Origin: Cytophagales bacterium CG12_big_fil_rev_8_21_14_0_65_40_12
Lineage (GTDB): Bacteria; Bacteroidota; Bacteroidia; Cytophagales; Cyclobacteriaceae
Direction of reading: 5' to 3'
Length of the DNA: 39,979 bases
Assembly: GCA_002786855.1 (NCBI GenBank)
Contig: PCUU01000071.1
Coordinates: 1-39,979, forward strand
The notes below the pieces were generated by a model that worked only from the letters and a program-made list of their open reading frames with translations, was not told where the DNA came from and ran no database searches. This document shows positions 17,242-25,393 of the stretch, piece by piece (the stretch's first letter is position 1; each line of letters begins with the position of its first letter). A program made the translations under genes and the position numbers.

Positions 17242-19155
17242 ATGCGATCATTACTCCTGCTCTTTTTCACTTTATTTTCGGTTACTCAAATCTTTGCTTT
17301 TCAAAAAAACGAAGCTGTGGCAACCATAAACGATAGGCCGATCTCAAAAGGCGAGTTGTTATATGCGTACAAAAAGAATCGCCCTAAAAATGAGAAAATT
17401 CAGGTGGATTCTCTGGAAAAATACCTGGAGCAGTACATCAATTTTAAGCTAAAAGTACAGCAAGCTGAAAAGCTAGGAATTGATACCACTAAAGCCTTTA
17501 AAGAGGAATTCGAAGGCTATATAAGCCAGGTCCAAAAGCCTTACTTGCAAAACCCAATCAGCGAATTGGATTTGGTACAAGAGGCTTATGATCGAATGAA
17601 ATATGAAATAAACGCCTCCCATATCCTTATCATAATCGATAATGCCAATAGCCCAGCAGATACGCTACAGGCCTATCAAAAAATAGATTCCGTTCGAAAC
17701 CTGGCGCTGAATGGAGATCCGTTTGAGGAGTTGGCCAAAAAATACTCTAGCGATGGATCTAGCCGCAATGGCGGCAACTTGGGTTGGTTTAGCTCCATGG
17801 CCATGGTCTACCCTTTCGAAAGTGGCGCTTACAATACACCAAAAGGCGGAATATCAGAGATTGTAAGATCACAGTTCGGCTATCATATCATTAAGGTAAA
17901 TGATAAAAGAGAAAGCAGAGGAAAAGTGAAAACCTCACATATTTTTCTTTCAAAAAATGGAAAGTCGCTTGAAAGCGGAAGACAACTGATCAAAACCATT
18001 TATGATTCAATCCAAAACGGAGGAGATTGGCGACAGCTCTGTATCAAATATTCGGAAGATGCACAGACCAAACTCAACAGTGGGGCACTTCCATTCGCGG
18101 GAACAGGTGAATTGCCCGATGAATTCTTGAATGGTGCCTACAGCATCGCGCAACCTGGCATCATCCGAGAGCCTTTAGAAACATCGTATGGTTGGCATAT
18201 TATCCGCCTTGATGCTAAGCAAGAGTTGCCCTCTTTTGCCAGTTTGAAAGATGAAATTTCAGAGAAAATCAGAAGGTCGGGTAGAAATCAACTCGACAGC
18301 GAAGCATTGGTCAAAAAGCTGAAAGCAGAAAACGGCTTTGAGCAAGACCTCAAGTTATTGGAAACCACCATCGAAAGCGCTTCTAAGGTTGGATTGGCAA
18401 ACATTGACCTTTCAAAAATAGGAAGTCAGACGATTTTCAAAATCGGTAATAGGACCATTACTTACGAAGCTTACTTTGCGAGTTTAGGCAATGCCAATCA
18501 ATTGAATTCAACTGCGCTTTGGAGCAGGTACAAGACTTTTGAAAGGGAAGAAATCATGACGTATGAAGACAGTCAGTTGACAAGCAAATACCCTGAGTTC
18601 GGCTATCTATTGAATGAATACAAAGAGGGGCTCATGCTTTTCGAAATCATGGAAAAAGAAATCTGGAACAAAGCCAGCGAAGACAGCATTGGTTTAGCTC
18701 AGTTTTTTGCAGCGAATATCAAGAACTTTCCTGCCCCGGAACGCGGAGATTTTTTGGTTATAGAAAGCAGCAATCCAGCCCTATATCATAAAATTCTCGA
18801 CTCCTTGCAAGTCAATTGGGATGCTGATGTTGAAAACCAGCTAAAATCTAAGCTTGATGCCAGAGCGCTTAGCGCGTTAAAAATTGCTAAAAGAACTTTT
18901 GAACGGCATGAATTACCTAATTTCGATCAAAAATGGAAAGAAAAGGAAGTGCAAGGCGATCGTTCTAACCTAAAGATATACAGCCTTCAACAGATAATTG
19001 AAGCCGGTTATTATCGTTTGGAGGAAGTAAAAGGCTTAGTAATTTCAAATTATCAAGACCATTTAGAGCAGGAGTGGGTAAAGCGACTTCGCGCTCAAAA
19101 TAGAGTAAAAATTGACCACAAAATTTTGAAGCAGTTAGCTTCTGATGAAAACTAG
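17242..19155 (+). CDS. Periplasmic peptidyl-prolyl isomerase with two PpiC domains
   Basis: A 637-residue exported foldase. A signal peptide (MRSLLLLFFTLFSVTQIFAF) is followed by a SurA-N-like helical region and two parvulin-type rotamase domains, at about 125-230 (ASHILIIID, KKYSSDGSSRNGGNLGWF, SQFGYHIIKV) and 230-335 (TSHIFLSK, TSYGWHIIRL). The long C-terminal region (about 340-637) contains another helical chaperone-like segment (KIGNRTITYEAYFASLG). It is probably a periplasmic chaperone for outer-membrane proteins. It overlaps the next gene by 11 bases, and three SurA/PpiC-type genes in a row suggest a cooperating set. Confidence 0.88.
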   Translation: MRSLLLLFFTLFSVTQIFAFQKNEAVATINDRPISKGELLYAYKKNRPKNEKIQVDSLEKYLEQYINFKLKVQQAEKLGIDTTKAFKEEFEGYISQVQKPYLQNPISELDLVQEAYDRMKYEINASHILIIIDNANSPADTLQAYQKIDSVRNLALNGDPFEELAKKYSSDGSSRNGGNLGWFSSMAMVYPFESGAYNTPKGGISEIVRSQFGYHIIKVNDKRESRGKVKTSHIFLSKNGKSLESGRQLIKTIYDSIQNGGDWRQLCIKYSEDAQTKLNSGALPFAGTGELPDEFLNGAYSIAQPGIIREPLETSYGWHIIRLDAKQELPSFASLKDEISEKIRRSGRNQLDSEALVKKLKAENGFEQDLKLLETTIESASKVGLANIDLSKIGSQTIFKIGNRTITYEAYFASLGNANQLNSTALWSRYKTFEREEIMTYEDSQLTSKYPEFGYLLNEYKEGLMLFEIMEKEIWNKASEDSIGLAQFFAANIKNFPAPERGDFLVIESSNPALYHKILDSLQVNWDADVENQLKSKLDARALSALKIAKRTFERHELPNFDQKWKEKEVQGDRSNLKIYSLQQIIEAGYYRLEEVKGLVISNYQDHLEQEWVKRLRAQNRVKIDHKILKQLASDEN

Positions 19156-20020
19156 TAAGACCTACATATTAACAGCGCTTATACTCACCCTTTGTGGTTG
19201 CGAGTTTTTAGGGATGGAATCCGAGAGCAAAACGGAAGACACTTCTAATTTAGTTGCGCGTGTGGGAAATACCTACTTGTATAAAACAGACATTGCCAAC
19301 CTTACTAATAATCAAATATCAACGAAAGACAGTATAGAAATAGTCAACAAGTTTATAGACAACTGGATCAGAAAAGAGCTTTTTATAAAAGAGGCTACAA
19401 GTAATAAACGCATAGATCAGTCCGAAATTCAAAGAAAAGTAGAAGCCTACCGCTATACCTTGATTTCGTACGAATACCAAAGGCTTAAGGTAGAAGAGCA
19501 GCTGAACAAGGAAGTAAGCGAAGAAGAAATTTTTCAATATTATGAGGACAACATAGAGAATTTTCAATTGCGGCAGAACATTCTTCGGGGGCGCTATCTC
19601 AAAATCTCTCAAAAAGCACCAAAAAAAGCCGATGTTCGCAGATGGATAAAATCAGATCGGCCAGTTGACCTGGAAGAGCTGAAATCTTATAGCTTCCAAT
19701 TTGCGAGTGACTATTCGATTCAAGATTCCACTTGGCTAAACTTCGATGAACTCACTAAAAACTCACCCTTCTCTACTGTTGAAAACAAAGTTCAGTTTCT
19801 TAGAAGGAATCGTTATGTCGAAGAATCTGATTCTCTCTATCTTTACCTCTTCAGAATACATGAATTTAAACTGTCTGAACAGGTTTCGCCCTTAGAATAT
19901 GTAAAAGACGATATCAAGAACATAATCATAAACAAGCGAAAGGTAGAAATAGCAAAGAGTTTGGAGAATACAGTGTATGAAAGAGCAAAAAGAAATGATG
20001 ATTACGAAATATATAAATAG
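19145..20020 (+). CDS. SurA-like lipoprotein lacking a clear rotamase domain
   Basis: A 291-residue probable lipoprotein: an N-terminal hydrophobic segment ending in LTLCGCEF, a lipobox with Cys19 as the likely lipidated residue. The mature protein starts like SurA/PrsA chaperones (VARVGNTYLYKTDIANL, then helices rich in charged residues, EEEIFQYYEDNIENFQLR). The region where a parvulin domain would sit (about 145-245) lacks the usual GG-x-LG and G-x-H motifs, so I read it as a degenerate or non-catalytic domain. It overlaps both neighbours, by 11 and up to 44 bases, so it belongs to the chaperone operon. Function as a membrane-anchored holdase is inference. Confidence 0.72.
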   Translation: MKTSKTYILTALILTLCGCEFLGMESESKTEDTSNLVARVGNTYLYKTDIANLTNNQISTKDSIEIVNKFIDNWIRKELFIKEATSNKRIDQSEIQRKVEAYRYTLISYEYQRLKVEEQLNKEVSEEEIFQYYEDNIENFQLRQNILRGRYLKISQKAPKKADVRRWIKSDRPVDLEELKSYSFQFASDYSIQDSTWLNFDELTKNSPFSTVENKVQFLRRNRYVEESDSLYLYLFRIHEFKLSEQVSPLEYVKDDIKNIIINKRKVEIAKSLENTVYERAKRNDDYEIYK

Positions 20021-21341
20021 AGTCCTGACGATTACACTTTTAGCCGCTATTTCAATGAACTTGGCCAAGGCTCAGGGCGAAGTTGTAGATAAAATTGTGG
20101 CTAAGGTAGATGACTACATTATACTTAAAAGTGAGGTTGAACAAACCTATGCCAGCTTTTTGGCCAGCGGCCAAGCTTCTTCTTTTACCGGTGATGCCCG
20201 TTGTCTTGTAATCAATAAATTGGTAGAAGATAAGTTGATGCTCGCCATGGCAGAAATCGACTCGGTTGAGTTAGATCCTGGAAGAGTCGATTATGAACTA
20301 CAAGGCAGAATGCAAAGAATATTGCAACAGTTTGGCTCTGAGCGAGCTATTCAACAAGCATATGGCAAATCCATCGACCAATTTATGGACGAATTAAGGC
20401 CATCCATCGAAGAACAATTAAAAATCAAAGAACAGGAAAATAATATCCTTAGCTCAGTAACGGTTACCCCTGCCGATATCAGAAGATTCTACAATGGGAT
20501 TCCAAAGGATAGTTTACCGCTTTATAGTATTGAGTATGAAGTCGGGGTAATTATTAAAGAGCCCACTCCAAGTGAAGCTGAAATCCAACGCATTAAAAAC
20601 CAGTTGCTAAGCTTAAGAGAGCGAGTGCTCAAAGGTGAAGATTTTGAAATTTTGGCCATTGAATTTTCTGAAGGCCCCTCTGCCCCCAAAGGTGGTAATC
20701 TAGGCTTTTCCAAAAGAGGCAGCTTTGACCCAGCCTTCGAGGCAGGTGCTTTGGCCCTAAAACCAGGAGAAATATCGATGCCAATCGTTTCTTCTTTTGG
20801 TATACATTTGATTCAATTGCTCGAAAAGCGAGGAAATGAATTCAATACCCGCCATATCATCATGATTCCCAAAGCAACACAATCAGACATTGAAGACACT
20901 AGGCACTTTTTGGATAGCCTTAGGGAACAAATTTTGGCCGACAGTATAACTTTTGCAGATGCCGCGAAACAATTTTCAGACGATGAGGGTACTAGCTCTA
21001 ACGGTGGATTTTTGAGTGGTCAGTTTGGTTCAAGTAAAATACCTGCAGATGCATTGGATCCTGCTATGTTTTTCAAGTTGGATGAAATGAAAGAAGGCGA
21101 AATTTCGAAGGCCGAGGTAATCGATCTTGACCCTGCAACCAAAGCACTTCAACTCCTTTATTTCAAGTCGAGAACAGCCCCTCATAGGGCCAATATGACG
21201 GATGATTACGAAAAACTCAGGGCTGCCACGCTCCAAATGAAAAGAGCTCAAAAAAGAGCCGATTACATCAAACAAAAAATGCAAGAGGTTTATGTCCTTG
21301 TCGATCCAGAATTCAATCGCTGTGGCATAACTAACAACTAA
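19977..21341 (+). CDS. surA: SurA-type periplasmic chaperone / peptidyl-prolyl isomerase
   Basis: A SurA-like outer-membrane-protein chaperone of up to 454 residues. A signal peptide ending MNLAKAQ precedes an N-terminal chaperone domain (VVDKIVAKVDDYIILKSEVE) and two parvulin domains at about 175-285 (FSEGPSAPKGGNLGFSKRG, SSFGIHLIQL) and 285-390 (TRHIIMIPK, FSDDEGTSSNGGFL). The start is uncertain: ATG 19977 gives a seven-residue hydrophilic extension, whereas ATG 19995/19998 (MITKYINRVLTITLLAAI) gives a more typical signal peptide and less overlap with the previous gene. It is the third chaperone gene in a row and lies 5 bases before the MoxR gene. Confidence 0.9.
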   Translation: MKEQKEMMITKYINRVLTITLLAAISMNLAKAQGEVVDKIVAKVDDYIILKSEVEQTYASFLASGQASSFTGDARCLVINKLVEDKLMLAMAEIDSVELDPGRVDYELQGRMQRILQQFGSERAIQQAYGKSIDQFMDELRPSIEEQLKIKEQENNILSSVTVTPADIRRFYNGIPKDSLPLYSIEYEVGVIIKEPTPSEAEIQRIKNQLLSLRERVLKGEDFEILAIEFSEGPSAPKGGNLGFSKRGSFDPAFEAGALALKPGEISMPIVSSFGIHLIQLLEKRGNEFNTRHIIMIPKATQSDIEDTRHFLDSLREQILADSITFADAAKQFSDDEGTSSNGGFLSGQFGSSKIPADALDPAMFFKLDEMKEGEISKAEVIDLDPATKALQLLYFKSRTAPHRANMTDDYEKLRAATLQMKRAQKRADYIKQKMQEVYVLVDPEFNRCGITNN

Positions 21342-21346
21342 TAAGC

Positions 21347-22312
21347 ATGAAAGAAAAAATATCGGAAGTAGCCTTAGCAGACCAATTTTTTGAAGATTTT
21401 GGCCTCTTAAAAAAAGAAATATCTAAAATCATTATTGGCCAAGAAGAAGTAGTCAATCTCCTATTGACTTCGGTTTTTTGCCAAGGACATAGTTTATTGG
21501 TTGGGGTGCCAGGCTTAGCAAAAACGCTGTTGATCCATACCATTTCTTCCGCCTTGGACCTCACTTTCAGCAGGATCCAGTTCACGCCTGACCTTATGCC
21601 TTCAGACATTCTAGGCGCTGAAACTCTCGATAAAGACCGGAATTTTAAATTTATTCAAGGCCCTATTTTCGCCAATATCGTTCTGGCAGATGAAATTAAC
21701 AGAACTCCCCCTAAAACACAGGCGGCCCTTTTAGAGGCCATGCAGGAATATTCCGTGACCATCGCGGGCCAACATTTTCCGTTGCAAAAGCCGTTCTTCG
21801 TTTTGGCCACTCAAAACCCGATTGAACAAGAGGGAACTTACCCATTGCCTGAAGCGCAACTTGACCGTTTTTTGTTTAACATTCAGTTGAACTACCCCTC
21901 CTTCCAGTCGGAAGTTGACATTGTAAAAGGAACAACGACTGATGTACAAAAAGTGGTGAATAAGGTACTCGACCAAAAACAGGTGTTAGAATACCAGCAT
22001 TTGGTCCGAAGAGTGCCCGTAGCGGATAATGTGATTGAATATGCGGTTGGCTTAGTACACAAAACACGTATTGATTCAGATTTGGCTCCTGCCATTACCA
22101 AAGACTATGTGGAATGGGGGGCTGGCCCACGTGCTTCGCAAAACTTGATCATAGCGGCCAAGTGCAATGCCCTTTTGAACCACAAGTATTCTCCTGACAT
22201 AGAAGACGTTAAAGCTGTTGCGAAACCAATCTTAAGACATAGAATAGTGCGTAACTTCAAGGCCGAAGCAGAAGGCATTACTATTGACAAACTGATTGAA
22301 GCCCTGCTTTAA
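21347..22312 (+). CDS. MoxR family AAA+ ATPase
   Basis: A 321-residue cytoplasmic AAA+ ATPase of the MoxR family. Walker A is GVPGLAKT, Walker B is VLADEINRTPPKTQAALLEAMQE, and sensor 1 is LATQNPIEQEGTYPLPEAQLDRF. MoxR proteins act as chaperones for partner complexes, typically with a DUF58 and VWA-domain protein encoded next to them. No such partners follow here, because the next gene lies on the other strand. It starts 5 bases after surA, so it is the end of the chaperone operon. The stop codon overlaps that of the convergent dehydrogenase gene (22309-22312). Confidence 0.93.
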   Translation: MKEKISEVALADQFFEDFGLLKKEISKIIIGQEEVVNLLLTSVFCQGHSLLVGVPGLAKTLLIHTISSALDLTFSRIQFTPDLMPSDILGAETLDKDRNFKFIQGPIFANIVLADEINRTPPKTQAALLEAMQEYSVTIAGQHFPLQKPFFVLATQNPIEQEGTYPLPEAQLDRFLFNIQLNYPSFQSEVDIVKGTTTDVQKVVNKVLDQKQVLEYQHLVRRVPVADNVIEYAVGLVHKTRIDSDLAPAITKDYVEWGAGPRASQNLIIAAKCNALLNHKYSPDIEDVKAVAKPILRHRIVRNFKAEAEGITIDKLIEALL

Positions 22313-23169
22313 TTGGAGTAATCGTAAAAACCTTTGCCTGATTTTCGGCCAATGTGTCCGGCATCTACTTTCTGCTCTTGAATTCTTGAAGGCCTAAATT
22401 TTGGGTCCTGATGAAAGGCGTTGTACATCGAAGTGGTCACCGAAAAATTAGTGTCCACCCCAATTAAATCCATCAGCCTAAAAGGTCCCATTTTAAAACC
22501 AGAAGATTCTAAGAGTCTGTCGATTCCTTTAACATCTGAAACCTGCTCTTCTAAAACTTTGAGTCCTTCGACATAGAAATTTCTAGCTACGCGATTCACT
22601 ATAAAGCCTGGGGCATCTTTTGCTAAAACGGGTACTTTTCCCAATTGCTTGGCCAACTCAAAAATTACTTTTGCGGTATTCTCAGATGTGGAAGCACCAG
22701 AAATTACCTCCACCAGTTTCATAATGTGAGCTGGGTTAAAAAAGTGCATGCCTGCAAAACGTTCAGGATGCTTTAAATCCTTTGCAATTCTGGTAATGGG
22801 AATAGAGGAAGTGTTTGAAGCCAAAATTGTTTCCATTTTGTTCTGAGCTTCCAACTTGGCAAACAATTCCTTTTTGATTTCTAACTTCTCCAGAATGGCT
22901 TCAATAATTACATCTGCGATTAAATCAGAAAAGTGCTCGCTGAAAGTAATTTTCGTGAGCGCTTGCTCCTTCTCGATCACAGTCAGTTTTCCTATTTCTA
23001 TTCCCTTCTGAAGATTGGAAACAATATTTTGACGGGCAGATTTTAAGGATTTTGAATTCAAATCATACAATACGACCTCAAACCCAGCCATTGCCGCAAT
23101 TTGAGCGATACCTTGCCCCATGGTACCAGCACCAACAACTCCAATTTTCTTTATCTCGTCTAGTCTCAT
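22309..23169 (-). CDS. 3-hydroxyacyl-CoA (3-hydroxybutyryl-CoA) dehydrogenase
   Basis: A 286-residue NAD(P)-dependent enzyme interconverting 3-hydroxyacyl-CoA and 3-ketoacyl-CoA. The Rossmann motif GVVGAGTMGQGIAQIAA is at residues 10-26. The catalytic serine and histidine are in ASNTSSIPIT and GMHFFNPAHIMKLVEV, with KDAPGFIVNRV following. The C-terminal domain ends with HIGRKSGKGFYDY. It is a stand-alone dehydrogenase without a hydratase domain, as in short-chain (butyryl) metabolism. It starts within the stop of pheS (TAATG), so it is translationally coupled to a functionally unrelated gene. Confidence 0.93.
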   Translation of the reverse strand: MRLDEIKKIGVVGAGTMGQGIAQIAAMAGFEVVLYDLNSKSLKSARQNIVSNLQKGIEIGKLTVIEKEQALTKITFSEHFSDLIADVIIEAILEKLEIKKELFAKLEAQNKMETILASNTSSIPITRIAKDLKHPERFAGMHFFNPAHIMKLVEVISGASTSENTAKVIFELAKQLGKVPVLAKDAPGFIVNRVARNFYVEGLKVLEEQVSDVKGIDRLLESSGFKMGPFRLMDLIGVDTNFSVTTSMYNAFHQDPKFRPSRIQEQKVDAGHIGRKSGKGFYDYSN

Positions 23170-24188
23170 TAAAGTGAGTTGAATTGTTTCAGAAAGCGAA
23201 TATCATTTTCTGTAAAAAGTCGCAAATCCTTAATGCCATAGCGTAACATGGTAATTCTTTCAATACCCATTCCGAAGGCAAAACCAGAATATACAGTGGA
23301 ATCTATTCCGCAGTTTTCAAGCACGTTGGGATCAACCATTCCTGCGCCACCAATTTCTACCCAACCGCTGTGCTTGCAAATATTGCAGCCATCTCCATGG
23401 CATATTTGGCACGAAATATCAATCTCGGCACTTGGCTCAGTAAAAGGAAAGTAAGATGGTCTAAAGCGCACTTGAGTGTCTTTAGTGTACATTTCTTTGG
23501 CAAAATGATATAGGGTTTGCTTTAAGTCGGTAAAAGAAACCCCTTTGTCTACATAAAGTCCTTCCATTTGATGGAAAACACAATGAGCCCTTGCTGAAAT
23601 GGCCTCATTTCTGAACACTCTCCCTGGCGACAACGTTCTTATGGGGGGCTTTTCATTTTCCATGACTCTAATCTGAACCGAAGAGGTATGGGTGCGAAGC
23701 GCGATATCTGGGTTCTTTTCCAGAAAGAAAGTATCCTGCATTTCTCTGGCAGGGTGATTCTCTGGAAAGTTAAGGGCAGTGAAATTATGCCAGTCGTCTT
23801 CAATCTCAGGACCAGATGATACATTGAAGCCTATGCGTTCAAAAATCTCAATAAACCTTTGGCGAGTGGCCGTTAGTGGGTGAATCGATCCAAATGAGTC
23901 CTCAATAGAAGGTAACGTTAGGTCTGGATGAGCCTCATGACTTTCAGCACTTCCCTTTAAGCTATCAATATGAAATTGAAATTTCTCATCAGCCAAATTT
24001 TTGAGTGCGTTCACCTCTTGACCATAGGCCTTCCTCTCTTCTGCCGGAACATCCTTCATGTTTCCAAACAGTTCGCCAATAACGCTTTTCCGACTGATGT
24101 ACCTCATTCTGAAGTTTTCTAAATCGGACTCTGAGTTCACTATGCTGACTTCTAATTCCCTTTTTATCTCCTCGATCAAATTCGACAT
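23169..24188 (-). CDS. pheS: Phenylalanyl-tRNA synthetase alpha subunit
   Basis: Catalytic subunit of the alpha2-beta2 PheRS. A coiled-coil N-terminal region (about 1-85) precedes the class II core with HPLTATRQRFIEIFERIGF, RTHTSSVQIR, GRVFRNEAISARAHCVFHQMEG (read across motif 2) and FAFGMGIERITMLRYGI (motif 3). A Cys-rich insert, SCQICHGDGCNICKHSGW, is typical of Bacteroidota PheS and could bind zinc. Length (339 residues) is normal. pheT is not adjacent, so the two subunits are encoded apart. A perfect -7 element lies about 24 bases before the ATG. Confidence 0.96.
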   Translation of the reverse strand: MSNLIEEIKRELEVSIVNSESDLENFRMRYISRKSVIGELFGNMKDVPAEERKAYGQEVNALKNLADEKFQFHIDSLKGSAESHEAHPDLTLPSIEDSFGSIHPLTATRQRFIEIFERIGFNVSSGPEIEDDWHNFTALNFPENHPAREMQDTFFLEKNPDIALRTHTSSVQIRVMENEKPPIRTLSPGRVFRNEAISARAHCVFHQMEGLYVDKGVSFTDLKQTLYHFAKEMYTKDTQVRFRPSYFPFTEPSAEIDISCQICHGDGCNICKHSGWVEIGGAGMVDPNVLENCGIDSTVYSGFAFGMGIERITMLRYGIKDLRLFTENDIRFLKQFNSL

Positions 24189-24211
24189 ACACTGCTAATA
24201 ATAATTCCGTA

Positions 24212-24219
24212 CAAAAATA
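24212..24219 (-). promoter_or_regulatory. Promoter -7 element TATTTTTG for pheS
   Basis: On the minus strand TATTTTTG matches TAnnTTTG exactly, 23 bases before the pheS ATG at 24188, implying a leader of roughly 17 bases. No clear -33 TTG was seen. The identical octamer occurs for galE on the other strand 33 bases away. Confidence 0.6.
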
Positions 24220-24251
24220 GGGTTTGGCATGAATTAATCCCTCTAAGCTTA

Positions 24252-24259
24252 TATTTTTG
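24252..24259 (+). promoter_or_regulatory. Promoter -7 element TATTTTTG for galE
   Basis: A perfect TAnnTTTG octamer only 3 bases before ATG 24263 and 6 before ATG 24266. Initiation 5 to 7 bases downstream would place the transcript start at or inside the start codon, so the mRNA would be leaderless. The TTG inside the element is in frame with galE but is promoter, not a start. Confidence 0.6.
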
Positions 24260-24262
24260 TCT

Positions 24263-25282
24263 ATGATGAAAAATATACTTGTGACAGGAGGTGCTGGCTA
24301 TATAGGTTCGCACACTGTGGTAGAACTTCACAATGCAGGCTACGAACCTATTATTGTGGATAATTTATCGAATTCGAGCATCACAGTGTTACAAGGTCTA
24401 AAGAATATTACTGGCAAAGAATTTCCCTTTTATCAAATTGATTGCAATGATAAAGAAGCCTTAAGGTCAGTATTCAAAGAAAATAAGATAGATGGCATCA
24501 TACATTTCGCTGCTTTTAAGGCAGTTGGAGAATCCGTAGCCAAGCCACTCAACTATTACGAAAATAATGTAGGCTCACTTATGACCTTGATCAGGCTTAT
24601 GAAAGAAGAAAATGTAAGTCAGCTTATTTTTTCATCATCGTGTACGGTATATGGCCAACCCGATCAACTCCCGGTCACTGAGAAGAGCCCAAAAAAGGTG
24701 GCGGAATCGCCTTATGGGAATACAAAACAGATTTGTGAAGAAATAATTGAAGACACTACAATCTCAGATAAAAATTTTAGGGCCATTGCGTTGCGATATT
24801 TCAATCCCATCGGTGCTCATCCGACTTCCGAAATTGGAGAATTACCATTGGGCGTTCCTAACAACCTAGTTCCATTTATTACTCAAACTGCCGCAGGATG
24901 GAGAGAGGAACTGACCGTTTTCGGTGATGACTATGACACACCAGACGGAACTTGCATTAGAGATTACATTCATGTTGTTGACCTTGCAAAAGCACATGTT
25001 AAAAGTTTAGATTTTTTAAACAAGCATAGAGAGGTCTCATTTGACATTTTCAACTTGGGAACAGGCAATGGGAATACTGTGCTTGAGATCGTCAATTCCT
25101 TTGAAAAAGTGACAGGAGTAAAGTTAAACTATAAAATTGGAGCAAGACGCAGTGGGGACATTGAGAAAGTTTACGCTGACGTAACTAAATCTTCCGAAGG
25201 TTTGGGCTGGAAAACAGAGAAAACTCTTGACGAATCACTTCTTGACTCTTGGAACTGGCAATTAAGACTTACTAAACCTTGA
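24263..25282 (+). CDS. galE: UDP-glucose 4-epimerase
   Basis: An extended short-chain dehydrogenase interconverting UDP-glucose and UDP-galactose. The NAD motif VTGGAGYIGSHTVVELH is at the N-terminus, the catalytic SSSCTVYG and Y-x-x-x-K (YGNTKQ) follow, and RYFNPIGAHPTSEIGE and RDYIHVVDLAKAHV are diagnostic of GalE. About 339 residues. The start is ATG 24263 or 24266; both fit a leaderless transcript from the -7 element just upstream. It heads a set of nucleotide-sugar genes (ugd and a UDP-glucuronate decarboxylase follow). A C4 epimerase for N-acetylated sugars is possible but less likely. Confidence 0.93.
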   Translation: MMKNILVTGGAGYIGSHTVVELHNAGYEPIIVDNLSNSSITVLQGLKNITGKEFPFYQIDCNDKEALRSVFKENKIDGIIHFAAFKAVGESVAKPLNYYENNVGSLMTLIRLMKEENVSQLIFSSSCTVYGQPDQLPVTEKSPKKVAESPYGNTKQICEEIIEDTTISDKNFRAIALRYFNPIGAHPTSEIGELPLGVPNNLVPFITQTAAGWREELTVFGDDYDTPDGTCIRDYIHVVDLAKAHVKSLDFLNKHREVSFDIFNLGTGNGNTVLEIVNSFEKVTGVKLNYKIGARRSGDIEKVYADVTKSSEGLGWKTEKTLDESLLDSWNWQLRLTKP

Positions 25283-25288
25283 TTTCTC

Positions 25289-25310
25289 TGTTGATCTAAT
25301 AAAATCAACA
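25289..25310 (+). terminator. Possible weak terminator hairpin after galE
   Basis: TGTTGAT (25289-25295) pairs with ATCAACA (25304-25310) around 8 bases, seven bases after the galE stop. A T-run (CTTTTTTG) occurs only about 10 bases further on, so efficient termination is doubtful. Confidence 0.3.
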
Positions 25311-25393
25311 TTTCGGCTACCTTTTTTGTCAAATGGACTTAATTTCGTGGTGTAAATCGTCTATTTGTTAACCTTTGTAAAAAAAATAAAGAC

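Noticed and set aside
24257-24262. TTG 24257 as the galE start codon
   Set aside because: It lies inside a perfect TAnnTTTG promoter element, and two ATG codons follow within nine bases at the expected N-terminus.
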